64,000 nt of DNA from Caryophanales bacterium UBA1427 (GTDB taxonomy: Bacteria > Bacillota_I > Bacilli_A > ML615J-28 > CAG-313), in assembly GCA_002329485.1 (NCBI GenBank), contig DCTZ01000040.1:1-64000 (forward strand). Reading direction: 5' to 3'. The notes under the pieces were generated by a model, which saw only the letters and a list, made by a program, of their open reading frames with translations, ran no database searches and was not told where the DNA came from. Each line of letters opens with the position of its first letter. Position 1 is the stretch's first letter. Of this stretch, positions 33,776-41,713 are shown in pieces. The position numbers and the translations under genes are program-made.

Positions 33776-34192
33776 TTACAATGTGACCTTGAAGCAAACG
33801 TGTTGACAGTGAATCGGATCGAAGCATTGGACAGCGCAAATGCAGGCAATCCGCAAAGTTACCGTTTCGTCTGTGCATTTGATTTTACCGTTGCAAACTT
33901 CCAGCAGACGCAAAACAACTGTTTCGCAGTCGCGAACTTCTTCCACGCGGAACAGACCCGTAGTCGTTTCTTCCGGGAAGAGACGGACAATTGCTTCGAA
34001 GCGGCCGCATTCCGTCCAAATCGCAATCGGTTTTGTGTTGAACATTAAAGGTAAGGCACAGTTGTCGCAACGTCCCTGAATTTCGCTCAATACTGCATCC
34101 TTTTGAACTTTGTCGATTTTCTTCAATAAATCACAAATGGTTTCGCCGCGTTGCGTAGTATATTTAACGGTATTAGGTGAATAACAAGCCAT
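33776..34192 (-). CDS. CotZ/CotY-like spore coat protein
   Basis: 138 residues from the ATG at 34192 (GTGAGGTG ribosome binding site); a longer frame to 34213 is not supported. Eleven or more cysteines. The middle (GRCDNCALPLMFNTKPIAIWTECGRFEAIVRLF...LFRVEEVRDCETVVLRLL) and the end (IACICAVQCFDP) follow the order of Bacillus CotZ, whose corresponding parts read PFAIFTSKSTPLVAF, FFRVERVHGSCATLSLL and DCFCAINCLNP. CotY/CotZ proteins form the cross-linked crust of the spore coat. A sigma-K type promoter motif lies upstream. Assignment is by memory of family sequences, so moderate. Confidence 0.62.
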   Translation of the reverse strand: MACYSPNTVKYTTQRGETICDLLKKIDKVQKDAVLSEIQGRCDNCALPLMFNTKPIAIWTECGRFEAIVRLFPEETTTGLFRVEEVRDCETVVLRLLEVCNGKIKCTDETVTLRIACICAVQCFDPIHCQHVCFKVTL

Positions 34193-34215
34193 AATAAAAC
34201 ACCTCACTTTCAATA

Positions 34216-34247
34216 TACAATATGTCGAAAAGGTGATGGTGTTTGTT
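34216..34247 (-). promoter_or_regulatory. Candidate sigma-K promoter of the CotZ-like gene
   Basis: On the minus strand AACA (34247-34244) and, 17 bases on, GACATATTGTA (34226-34216). This fits the Bacillus sigma-K consensus mACm-16/17-gnCATAnnnTA at each defined base. It lies about 25 bases before the start codon. Confidence 0.5.
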
Positions 34248-34258
34248 TTATAACCTAT

Positions 34259-35038
34259 TTACTTAGTCAAAAAAACCAGCACGCTTAATGCCATCGCATA
34301 AAGGCTGAATACAAGCAAGCTTTTTTGCGAAATAATCCGTTCCAAAAAGGAAATGCCCAAAAGAGTTGCCCAAAAGCAAACGACAAAGGTGATCAAATCA
34401 TAGGCCGAAAAAGCGGAAAAGTCAAAATCTTTGAGTGCCAAAACAAATGCTCCGAAACTTGCAATCAGACAAAGATAAAACGAAAACTTTAGGGCCGGCT
34501 TGGTTTCGAGTTTGCTTACCTTTGTTCCGAGAAAAGTTACGGCACTTCGGCTGATTCCCGGAAAAATCGCAAGACTCTGAAAAATACCGATAATCAGGCT
34601 ATCCCCGAAAGCGGGTGAGTCTTTTCGGTTTCGGTTGATTAAAAAGGCGGTCAAAACCAAAACGAAAGATGTAAGAAGCAAAAACAGACAAACCGCTTTG
34701 ACATCGTTAAAAGACCTTTCGATCGTATCTTTTAAAAGCAAGCCTGCTGCCACAATCGGAAGACTGGCGATTAAGAGGTTAAGAACGGTCCGAAAATCTT
34801 CTGGGTATTGCTTGGGTCTAAAAACCGATTTTGCCATCCCCCAAAGGTCTTTTCGGAAAAACCACGCCAAAGCCCAAAAGGAAGCAAAATGCAGCCAAAT
34901 TTCGGTGTTCAGATCGGTTTGCAGCCCCAAATAGTGGGAAGCAATCACCAAGTGAGCGCTGCTGGATACGGGAAGCGGCTCGGTGAAACCCTGCACGAGT
35001 CCCAAAATAATGTATTTGACGATTTTTCTGATTGCCAC
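34259..35038 (-). CDS. uppP: Undecaprenyl-diphosphatase (bacitracin resistance, UppP/BacA)
   Basis: 259 residues with about eight membrane helices. The family motifs are visible: QGFTEPLPVSSSAHL (residues 16-30) and FPGISRSAVTFLGTK near 160. The enzyme removes a phosphate from undecaprenyl diphosphate and so recycles the lipid carrier for peptidoglycan and other wall polymers. Its presence supports an organism with a cell wall. The usual glutamate motif reads TEPLP here instead of TEFLP, and Ala replaces the common Gly before His. Confidence 0.88.
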   Translation of the reverse strand: MAIRKIVKYIILGLVQGFTEPLPVSSSAHLVIASHYLGLQTDLNTEIWLHFASFWALAWFFRKDLWGMAKSVFRPKQYPEDFRTVLNLLIASLPIVAAGLLLKDTIERSFNDVKAVCLFLLLTSFVLVLTAFLINRNRKDSPAFGDSLIIGIFQSLAIFPGISRSAVTFLGTKVSKLETKPALKFSFYLCLIASFGAFVLALKDFDFSAFSAYDLITFVVCFWATLLGISFLERIISQKSLLVFSLYAMALSVLVFLTK

Positions 35039-35205
35039 GGATTCCGCTCACCTCGTTAAAATATATGAATATACTTGATAAAACATTAATGTTATAGTAT
35101 AATATATAAAAGAAGCGAATATCAATAGTTGTCGGGCTTTTTAGAAAAGCATAACTTTAATAAATTTCCCGATGACGGCTTGATGTTTGCAAGAAGGAGG
35201 ACGCC

Positions 35206-35565
35206 ATGTTATTTTTAACTAATGATGGTATGAGCACCCTTTGGCTCTGGATAATGGTAGCCTTTTTTATCGTGCCCGTTTTGGTATTATCCCTTTTAGT
35301 GTTTGCTAAAATCGTAATCAAACAGGCAAAAAAAAGAGCTAGCGAAAAACGGGGCGACAATTACTTACCTTACTTTGGCGGCATCGAAAATATCGTAAGC
35401 GTGGAACGGAAAGAAAATCGCGTTTCCATCGAGGTCAATGATTTAAATCTCGTTAATTTTGATGATCTTCGAGAATTAAATATCGGTGTCATGGTTATTG
35501 GTAAAACAATCAAATGTTCATCGCCTGATATGGCAGAAAAGCTTGAACATATCAAAAAGAAATAA
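35206..35565 (+). CDS. Membrane-anchored EIIB-like protein lacking the catalytic cysteine
   Basis: 119 residues: one membrane helix (about 12-38), a basic linker, then an 80-residue domain resembling the PTS glucose-type EIIB fold (YLPYFGGIENIVSVERKENRVSIEVNDLNLVNFDDLRELNIGVMVIGKTIKCSSPDMAEKL). EIIB domains carry a phosphorylated Cys where this protein has Glu-Arg-Lys, so it cannot take part in phosphotransfer. A regulatory or structural role is possible. RBS GAAGGAGGAC precedes the ATG, and a strong terminator follows. Confidence 0.65.
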   Translation: MLFLTNDGMSTLWLWIMVAFFIVPVLVLSLLVFAKIVIKQAKKRASEKRGDNYLPYFGGIENIVSVERKENRVSIEVNDLNLVNFDDLRELNIGVMVIGKTIKCSSPDMAEKLEHIKKK

Positions 35566-35606
35566 AGGCCTATAAACCTATGTTTTCATAGGCTTAGGCC
35601 TTTTTT
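35564..35606 (+). terminator. Terminator after the EIIB-like gene
   Basis: AAAGGCC and CCTATG pair with CATAGG and GGCCTTT in a two-part stem with a TTTT loop, followed by a T run. Confidence 0.85.
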
Positions 35607-35616
35607 CCTTAAATTC

Positions 35617-35823
35617 TTAAACAAGACTTTGCGTAAGCAGATTCAGAATTGCCGATTGGTCTTCGGAAGACCCTTTTTGCCACACGAGTTCGAATAAAAC
35701 CCCGAGCCCCGGGAGCACTTTCTCTTCTCCGAGCGAAATCGCGTCGACAATCGTCTTCTTGATATCTTCCGCCGATGAACCTTTCAGATTGGCAATAACG
35801 GCTCTGCGAATATTGATATCCAA
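35617..35823 (-). CDS. sspI: Small acid-soluble spore protein SspI-like
   Basis: 68 residues. The pattern of a short N-terminal helix (NIRRAVIANLKGSS), then IVDAISLGEEKVLPGLGVLFELVWQKGS, follows Bacillus SspI, which has the core (T/G)IxDAIxxGEEKxLPGLGVLFE. SspI is made in the forespore. The start codon is TTG at 35823, eight bases after AAGGAGGG. The upstream promoter matches the forespore sigma-G consensus. It is one of the clearest sporulation markers in the window. Confidence 0.88.
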   Translation of the reverse strand: MDINIRRAVIANLKGSSAEDIKKTIVDAISLGEEKVLPGLGVLFELVWQKGSSEDQSAILNLLTQSLV

Positions 35824-35849
35824 AACAAACCCTCCTTTGTTAACATTTA

Positions 35850-35879
35850 TAGTATGACTAAAGACGGGTTAAAATATAC
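35850..35879 (-). promoter_or_regulatory. Candidate sigma-G promoter of sspI
   Basis: On the minus strand GTATA (35879-35875), an 18-base spacer, and CATACTA (35856-35850). Both boxes fit the Bacillus sigma-G consensus (GHATR-17/18-CATNNTA) at every defined base. Transcription would start about ten bases before the sspI ribosome binding site. Confidence 0.65.
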
Positions 35880-35899
35880 TAAAAAGAAAAGGTGAAAAA

Positions 35900-37285
35900 A
35901 TGAACGAAAAAATCGATTTTTTGGCAAAAGCCAAAAGTTACGAAAAAGAAGCTCTTGAGTCGCTCCGGGGCTTGCTGAGAATACCAAGCGTTTACGACGA
36001 AAAAACCGTTTCGGAAAAAACGCCTTTTGGTCAGGCCATCGAAGATGCTTTATGCTACATGTTGGATTTAGCCCGAAAAGACGGGTTTAAGACGGAAAAA
36101 GACGGAGGATATGCGGGGCACATCGAATACGGCGAAGGCGACGAGGTCATCGGCGTGCTTTGCCACCTGGATGTCGTTCCGACCGGAGCAGGATGGACCA
36201 ATCCTCCGTTTGACCCGGTGATAAAAGACCGTAAAGTATATGCCAGAGGTTCGATGGACGATAAAGGACCGACCATGGCGGCATATTATGCGCTTAAGAT
36301 GCTTAAAGATTTGCGTGTACCGTTAAAGAAAAAAGTGCGGATTATTTTGGGAACCGATGAGGAAACCGCTTGGCGGGGTATCGAACATTACGGTAAGACC
36401 TTCGGTATGCCGGAAATCGGTTTTGCACCGGATTCGGATTTTCCGCTCATTTACGGCGAAAAAGGGATTTTACATTTGGAAATCGGCCGCGAATTCGTTG
36501 ACGACGAACTAATCAGTTTCCAAGGGGGCGAACGTTACAATATCGTAATCGACCATGCCAGCTCCAAAACGAAATCCGATTTCACCAAGCAGTTTGAAGA
36601 GTATTTAAACCTTCATTCCCTGCGGGGCAGTGCGGCCAAGGATTCTATTAACGGTGTACCTTGCTATGTTTACACCGTGGAAGGCCAAGCCGCCCATGCA
36701 ATGGAACCCGACAAAGGTATCAATGCCGGGGTGCATCTGGCCAACTTCTTAAGCGCCCATATAACCAATCCGTTGGTTAATTTTGTCGCCGATTATTTCT
36801 TTAACGATGTCTTCCTGAAGAAAATGGGCCTCGATTTTATCGAACCGGAAATGGGACCGATTACCTGCAATGTCGGCATTATCGATATCGGCAGTTCGCG
36901 CGGACGTGTTTGCTTCGATTTCCGTTACCCGATCAATTACGACAAAGATAAATTCTGGGCCAAATGGCGGCGGGAATTGCAGTATTACAACTTAAATATT
37001 ACTTCTCTTAGCGATAAAGTGCCTCATTATGTCGATCGTAATTCAAAACTTGTGCAAACGCTCTATCAGGCTTACGTCAAGTATACGAACGATACCGTCA
37101 ATCAGCCCAAAACCATCGGCGGAGGAACTTATGCCAGAGCGCTGAAACAGGGCGTTGCCTTTGGCATGGAAATGCCGTATGAAGTATCCCAAGCCCACCA
37201 AAAGGATGAAGCGATGAGCATCGATACCTTCCTTTTGGCGATGGCAATTTACGCGGAAGCGTTGATGCAACTAGGAACAGAATAA
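35900..37285 (+). CDS. pepV: Dipeptidase PepV, M20 family
   Basis: 461 residues, the normal PepV length. Zinc-site motifs: GVLCHLDVVPTGAGW (metal His and Asp), RGSMDDKGPTMAAYYALK (bridging Asp), and GTDEETAWRGIEHY (catalytic Glu and metal ligand). A later His lies in SQAHQKDEAM. The enzyme cleaves dipeptides such as Xaa-His in the cytoplasm. It starts the run pepV-trmB-vanZ-DUF84-DJ-1 with overlaps or very short gaps. Confidence 0.92.
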   Translation: MNEKIDFLAKAKSYEKEALESLRGLLRIPSVYDEKTVSEKTPFGQAIEDALCYMLDLARKDGFKTEKDGGYAGHIEYGEGDEVIGVLCHLDVVPTGAGWTNPPFDPVIKDRKVYARGSMDDKGPTMAAYYALKMLKDLRVPLKKKVRIILGTDEETAWRGIEHYGKTFGMPEIGFAPDSDFPLIYGEKGILHLEIGREFVDDELISFQGGERYNIVIDHASSKTKSDFTKQFEEYLNLHSLRGSAAKDSINGVPCYVYTVEGQAAHAMEPDKGINAGVHLANFLSAHITNPLVNFVADYFFNDVFLKKMGLDFIEPEMGPITCNVGIIDIGSSRGRVCFDFRYPINYDKDKFWAKWRRELQYYNLNITSLSDKVPHYVDRNSKLVQTLYQAYVKYTNDTVNQPKTIGGGTYARALKQGVAFGMEMPYEVSQAHQKDEAMSIDTFLLAMAIYAEALMQLGTE

Positions 37286-37923
37286 TGCGCAGACGAAATA
37301 TCAAAAATGCGCACGAGCGCATCTTGCAACACGAAAACCTGATGATCTTCGACCCCGCAGCCTTTAAAGGCAACTGGAATAAAGTTTTCGGCAACGACTT
37401 TCCGATTTATTTGGAAATTGGCATGGGAAAGGGCAAATTTATGTTGGAACAATCCCGGAATAATCCCGCAGCCAATTTCATCGGAATCGAAAAATACGAA
37501 AGCGTAATCGCGGTTGCTTTGGACAAAATGGCTCCTTTCCAACCCGCCAATTTAAAAGTCGTGGCCATGGATGCGACAAACCTTCTGGATATCTTTTCCG
37601 ACGGGGAAATTGCCAAAATTTATCTCAACTTCAGCGACCCTTGGCCGAAAAACGGACATGCCAAACGGCGTCTCACTTCGCCCAGATATTTGGACATTTA
37701 CCGGACAATTTTAAAAAATGAAGGTGAAATCGAGCTTAAGACGGATAATAAACGCTTTTTTGAATATAGTGTTTTGAGTCTTTTGGAACACAATTGGCAG
37801 CTAAAAGACTTCTCGGTTGATCTGCATGACGGAAGAACCGATATCGTCACAACCGAATACGAAGAAAAATTTAAAGCGAAAGGCATGCCGATTTATTATC
37901 TGAAAGTTCAAAAAAAGGGATGA
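37285..37923 (+). CDS. trmB: tRNA (guanine-N7-)-methyltransferase
   Basis: 212 residues. The SAM-binding motif reads YLEIGMGKGKFMLEQS. The TrmB signature is LNFSDPWPKNGHAKRRLTSPRYLDIY, and TDIVTTEYEEKFKAKGMPIYYL is typical of the C terminus. It makes m7G46 in tRNA. Start and the pepV stop share one base (TAATG). Confidence 0.95.
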   Translation: MRRRNIKNAHERILQHENLMIFDPAAFKGNWNKVFGNDFPIYLEIGMGKGKFMLEQSRNNPAANFIGIEKYESVIAVALDKMAPFQPANLKVVAMDATNLLDIFSDGEIAKIYLNFSDPWPKNGHAKRRLTSPRYLDIYRTILKNEGEIELKTDNKRFFEYSVLSLLEHNWQLKDFSVDLHDGRTDIVTTEYEEKFKAKGMPIYYLKVQKKG

Positions 37924-37924
37924 T

Positions 37925-38425
37925 TTGTTGAAAGTTTTTTGGTGGGTTGCTTTTACGGGTCTTTTGCTCAGTTTTTTAGTTCTTACTTCTCTTCCTCAGA
38001 GTTCAGGGGAAGAATCAAGCCAATCAAAAACAGCCGCGAAAGGTATGGTTGAAACTGTCGCCGAATATTTGGAACAGGTTCCGGTGCTTAAAAATGTGCC
38101 TTTATCGCCTTTGACCATCCGGAAAATCATCGGCCACTTCCTGTACTGCTTTTTGATTGCTTGGAGCGGTTTTTATTGTTTTGCTACTTTTATGCCAAGA
38201 GAAATCGGCATTTTACGTATCATGTCGGTTATTTGCCTGATGATTTCCACGTTGGGCGAAACCTTGCAAATCTTTGCTTTAGGTCGATACCCTTCGATAA
38301 CAGATGTTTCCATTAATTACTCAGGTGCTTTATTGGGACTGTTTTTAGCTTATTTCCTTAAACAAAAGATATTGACCACAAATTTAGGAGAACAAAATGC
38401 AAAAAGTTTATCTCGGTTCGATTAA
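37925..38425 (+). CDS. VanZ-like membrane protein
   Basis: 166 residues with four hydrophobic helices and the VanZ pattern (SLPQSSGEESSQ after helix 1; IIGHFLYCFLIAWSGFY; LGETLQIFALGRYPSITDVSINYSGALLGL). The likely start is one of two tandem TTG codons at 37925 and 37928, just after the trmB stop. The C terminus overlaps the next gene by about 29 bases. Function in the envelope is unknown; VanZ itself gives low-level teicoplanin resistance. Confidence 0.8.
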   Translation: MLKVFWWVAFTGLLLSFLVLTSLPQSSGEESSQSKTAAKGMVETVAEYLEQVPVLKNVPLSPLTIRKIIGHFLYCFLIAWSGFYCFATFMPREIGILRIMSVICLMISTLGETLQIFALGRYPSITDVSINYSGALLGLFLAYFLKQKILTTNLGEQNAKSLSRFD

Positions 38426-38915
38426 TCCCGTTAAACTCCGGGCAGCCCAAAATATTCTGGAACCTTTGGGTTTCACGGTGGAAGGAGTGAATTCCGCAAG
38501 CGGCGTATCCAACCAACCGTTAAACGACGATGAGACGATGCGGGGGGCACTTAACCGGGCGCTGTCGCTTCCGGAAGGTCATTTTCGCATCGGTTTGGAA
38601 GCCGGGGTCCAAATTCATTTTGACCAAATGTTTTTGGTGAATTGGGGAGCGTTAATCGATCCGGATAACCGGGTTTATTGGGCGGGAGGAACAAGAATTC
38701 CTTTACCCAATCAAATTAAAGATGCTCTTTTGAACGATTCCCTCGAATTAAGCGAGGCGATGGATAAGTTCTTTCGGGAAAAAAATATCAATCATCGCGA
38801 AGGGGCCATTGGCTATTTTACCGATTTATTTGTTTCCCGGATTGATATTTTTGAACACATTGTCAAACTTTTGATTGGCCAATATTATTACCAAAGAAAA
38901 AAGGAGGAAAGATAA
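38397..38915 (+). CDS. DUF84 inosine/xanthosine triphosphatase (YjjX-like)
   Basis: 172 residues. The DUF84/YjjX pattern is present: VYLGSINPVKLRAAQNIL at the start, GVSNQPLNDDETMRGALNRA, and FRIGLEAGVQ. The family removes non-canonical purine nucleoside triphosphates. RBS TTAGGAGA precedes the ATG. It is followed directly by the DJ-1 gene. Confidence 0.85.
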   Translation: MQKVYLGSINPVKLRAAQNILEPLGFTVEGVNSASGVSNQPLNDDETMRGALNRALSLPEGHFRIGLEAGVQIHFDQMFLVNWGALIDPDNRVYWAGGTRIPLPNQIKDALLNDSLELSEAMDKFFREKNINHREGAIGYFTDLFVSRIDIFEHIVKLLIGQYYYQRKKEER

Positions 38916-39461
38916 ATGAAAGGGTTAATTCTTTTAGCTGACTACTTTGAAGACATCGAGGCTTTGGCAACCAACGATTTATTGCGACGGGCCAAAATAT
39001 CCACCGAACTTGTCAGTATGACAAATTCCCGGACCGTTATGTCGCAAAGCGGCCTGAAACTTCAGGTTCGCAAATTGTTTACCGAAATCAAATTCGAAGA
39101 TTTCGACTTTTTGGTAATTCCGGGAGGAAAAGCGGTATCACTTACGCATTTGGAAAGCAAAGATACGCAAAGCGCCATCAAATATTTCCAGGAAAACAAC
39201 AAATTGATCTGTGCCATTTGTGCAGCGCCGGCTGTGCTCGGCAAATACGGCCTCCTGGACGGCAAGAAATTCACATGTTTCCCTTCCTTTGAAAAATACG
39301 CCCCGAAAGGCAAATACCTGCCGAAGAAAACCGTAGTACAGGACGGAAACATCATTACCTCCAAAGCGGCCGGAACAACCTTTGACTTTGCCTACAAAAT
39401 CGTATCCTACCTGTTAGGCAAGGATGCGGCTAAACGGCTGGCCAAAGAAATTTACTCATAA
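38916..39461 (+). CDS. DJ-1/PfpI family protein (YajL/ThiJ type)
   Basis: 181 residues with the class-I glutamine amidotransferase-like fold. The conserved Glu lies in DYFEDIEALA and the nucleophile Cys in LICAICAAPAVLGKYGLL. Members protect against glyoxal and oxidative damage or have chaperone-like roles. It directly follows the DUF84 gene. A terminator follows. Confidence 0.9.
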   Translation: MKGLILLADYFEDIEALATNDLLRRAKISTELVSMTNSRTVMSQSGLKLQVRKLFTEIKFEDFDFLVIPGGKAVSLTHLESKDTQSAIKYFQENNKLICAICAAPAVLGKYGLLDGKKFTCFPSFEKYAPKGKYLPKKTVVQDGNIITSKAAGTTFDFAYKIVSYLLGKDAAKRLAKEIYS

Positions 39462-39471
39462 GAAAAACGGG

Positions 39472-39510
39472 CCAATCCTATTTTTCGAAAAACCAAATAG
39501 GATTGGTTTT
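39472..39510 (+). terminator. Terminator after the DJ-1 gene
   Basis: CCAATCCTATTT pairs with AAATAGGATTGG around an 11-base loop, followed by TTTT. Confidence 0.85.
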
Positions 39511-39548
39511 AACTTATTCTACAATTATTAAAGAAGGACAAAAAATAA

Positions 39549-40193
39549 ATGAAAGAAAAAATCAACAGCCCTAAAAGACCACAATCTTTGGGGGAAGAAA
39601 TCGGCAATTCCATTACCCACGGTGTGGGTTTCTTGGTTGCGCTTGTGGGTATAATATTAATGTACATCAAAGCAAAAGGTGCCCTGGCTTATTTTGCGGT
39701 CAGTTTTTACAGTTTGGGGCTTACCGTGCTCTTTATTATGAGCTGTCTGTACCATGCTTTTAAAACCGGCACCGCAGTTAAAAAAGTTTTCCGTGTTTTC
39801 GACCATTGTTCCATCTATTTACTGATTGGCGGAACTTATTGTCCGATTTTGCTTTTAACGGTCGGCGGTGTCAAAGGTTGGGTTTATTTCGGCATCCAAT
39901 GGGCTTTGATTGTTTTGGGCATTGTGATAAAGGCGGTTTTTTCGCCCGGTCGCTGGATTGCCATCCATACGGTCATCTATTTGCTTTTGGGATGGAGCGG
40001 ATTAATCTTTTTACCTTACCTGGTGCAAAATCATATCGAACTGTTTTACTATATCGTCATCGGCGGTGTGTTCTACAGCTTGGGTGTAATCTTTTTTGCC
40101 GTGAAATTCAAATATGCCCATTTTATCTGGCACTTTTTTGTGATTTTAGGTGCCGTTGCGCATTTGCTGGGCATCTATCTGTATGTTCTGTAA
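39549..40193 (+). CDS. Hemolysin III / PAQR family membrane protein
   Basis: 214 residues with seven membrane helices. Conserved motifs: EIGNSITHGVGFLVAL, SCLYHAFKT with Ser and His, FDHCSIYLLIGGTYCPI, and the C-terminal FVILGAVAHLLGIYLYVL, which together make the zinc site of PAQR proteins. Bacterial members (YqfA/TrhA) affect membrane lipid balance. Confidence 0.92.
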   Translation: MKEKINSPKRPQSLGEEIGNSITHGVGFLVALVGIILMYIKAKGALAYFAVSFYSLGLTVLFIMSCLYHAFKTGTAVKKVFRVFDHCSIYLLIGGTYCPILLLTVGGVKGWVYFGIQWALIVLGIVIKAVFSPGRWIAIHTVIYLLLGWSGLIFLPYLVQNHIELFYYIVIGGVFYSLGVIFFAVKFKYAHFIWHFFVILGAVAHLLGIYLYVL

Positions 40194-40220
40194 AGGCCCA
40201 AAATTAAACATTCATTTACC

Positions 40221-40249
40221 TTTACAATTAAAATAAAACATGATACAAT
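40221..40249 (+). promoter_or_regulatory. Promoter of rpsF-ssb-rpsR
   Basis: TTTACA, 17 bases, TACAAT. The start of transcription would leave a leader of about 120 bases before rpsF. Confidence 0.6.
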
Positions 40250-40255
40250 ATAGCG

Positions 40256-40377
40256 CGTGTGATTGAGTACTAGAGTATTAAATAAAAAGAACAGTTGCGT
40301 TTAATTTGTTTACTTATTTTAAAGACTCAATTGCTCCTTGCTTGCAAAAGCCGATAGACCAAAAGGAGGTGTAAAGA
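40256..40377 (+). promoter_or_regulatory. rpsF leader, possible S6:S18 autoregulatory RNA
   Basis: A stem GATTGAGT (40261-40268) with ACTCAATT (40325-40332) closes a long A/T-rich region. A CCG trinucleotide lies between that stem and the AAAGGAGGTG ribosome binding site. Leaders before rpsF in many bacteria fold into an S6:S18-binding element that copies the 16S site, with a CCG bulge. I see a stem and a CCG but did not verify the full fold. Confidence 0.4.
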
Positions 40378-40659
40378 ATGAAAAAGTACGAAGTTATGTA
40401 CATCATTCGCCCAGAAGTGGAGGAAACAGAACGTAATAATCTGATTGAGGAAGTCAATCAGGTATTTACGAAAAACGAATCCACTGTTACGAAAGTCAGT
40501 GAATGGGGTTTGAGAGAATTAGCGTATGAAATCGATAATTGCACGAAAGGATATTATGTCCTTCTCAATGTCGAAGCTACGCCGAAAGCCGTAGCGGAAT
40601 TCAATCATATTGCTAATATCAAAGAAGCAATCATTCGTCACATTGTTGTAGCGGATTAG
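40378..40659 (+). CDS. rpsF: 30S ribosomal protein S6
   Basis: 93 residues, the usual length. MYIIRPEVEETERNNLIEEV and LRELAYEIDNCTKGYYVLLNVEA are typical of S6. A perfect AAAGGAGGTG ribosome binding site precedes the ATG. First gene of rpsF-ssb-rpsR. Confidence 0.97.
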   Translation: MKKYEVMYIIRPEVEETERNNLIEEVNQVFTKNESTVTKVSEWGLRELAYEIDNCTKGYYVLLNVEATPKAVAEFNHIANIKEAIIRHIVVAD

Positions 40660-40707
40660 TTTAAAGATTAACTGAACCGTTAGGAAACAAAACCTAAGGA
40701 GGAAAAT

Positions 40708-41289
40708 ATGAACCGTGTAATATTGGTTGGACGCTTGACCCGCGATCCGGAATTGCGTACCTCGGGCAGCGTACCATATGTTAATTTTACGATTGCGGTA
40801 AACAGGAGTTTTACTTCCAGCACGGGAGTGCGCGAAGCCGACTTCATCAATTGCGTGGCTTTCAACCGTCAGGCGGAAAACTTAAGCCGTTTTATGCGTA
40901 AGGGTTCGCAAATCGGCGTTGAAGGAAGAATTCAGGTCGATACTTACGATGCCCAGGACGGAACCAAAAGAAACAGCGTAAAAGTAGTTTGCGACCAGAT
41001 AACCTTTTTGGAACCGAAATCCGCCACTGCCGGCGACTACGGCGACGCTTATTCTCCTTATTCGGATCTTCCGCCTACAACCCGTCCGCGTCCTCAGGGA
41101 CCGGCACGTACTCCTTACAGTGACGAATTTCAACAAGGGGGAAACGCTCCCCGTCCGACCAGTCAGAATCGCTCTCCGTATGATGATGAATTTACCCGTT
41201 ACGAAACGCCTAAAAACAAAGAAAAGGCGAATAATGACGATATGATGGGTCAATACGGATTTGATGACGATGATGATTTACCATTTTAA
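40708..41289 (+). CDS. ssb: Single-stranded DNA-binding protein
   Basis: 193 residues. The OB fold (residues 1-110: NRVILVGRLTRDPELRTSGSVPYVNFTIAVNR) is followed by a Pro/Gly/Asn-rich linker and the acidic tip DDDDLPF, which binds partner proteins of replication and repair. It lies between rpsF and rpsR as in Bacillus. Confidence 0.97.
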   Translation: MNRVILVGRLTRDPELRTSGSVPYVNFTIAVNRSFTSSTGVREADFINCVAFNRQAENLSRFMRKGSQIGVEGRIQVDTYDAQDGTKRNSVKVVCDQITFLEPKSATAGDYGDAYSPYSDLPPTTRPRPQGPARTPYSDEFQQGGNAPRPTSQNRSPYDDEFTRYETPKNKEKANNDDMMGQYGFDDDDDLPF

Positions 41290-41308
41290 TAAATAGGAGG
41301 TTAGAAAC

Positions 41309-41530
41309 ATGGCAGTATTTAAAAGACGCAAAAAAACTTGTTATTTTACTGACAATAAAATCGCCAAAATCGATTGGAAAGATGCCGATCTGTTAAAACG
41401 CTTTATCTCCGATCGCGGAAAGATTTTACCACGTCGTATTACGGGCACAAAGGCAATATATCAAAGAGAACTTGCTACAGCGATTAAACGCGCGCGTCAT
41501 ATGGCCTTATTACCATTTGTCAAAGAATAA
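41309..41530 (+). CDS. rpsR: 30S ribosomal protein S18
   Basis: 73 residues. [60 protein letters not shown] is characteristic. It forms a heterodimer with S6 on the 30S platform. A terminator follows. Confidence 0.97.
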   Translation: MAVFKRRKKTCYFTDNKIAKIDWKDADLLKRFISDRGKILPRRITGTKAIYQRELATAIKRARHMALLPFVKE

Positions 41531-41540
41531 CTTTGTTTTA

Positions 41541-41564
41541 AGCCACCTTACCGGTGGTTTTTCT
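41541..41564 (+). terminator. Terminator after rpsR
   Basis: CCACC pairs with GGTGG around TTACC, extended by weak pairs, with a T-rich tail. Confidence 0.65.
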
Positions 41565-41713
41565 TTTGAAAGCCCCGATTTATCAAGTTATTTTTCCCAC
41601 ATTTACCAAATTGCTTTATATTTTCGGGCGCGTGTGCTATAATAAGATAACATACAATAGATTGCAAATTACGGTATCGACAATTTATTGATGAATTATT
41701 TGGGTGATACGAT

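Noticed and set aside
33731..33776. GC-rich palindrome GGAGAGGCCTCTCC followed by Ts
   Set aside because: It has no proper loop and no gene of its own in that direction; it may be a weak second terminator but I cannot support more.
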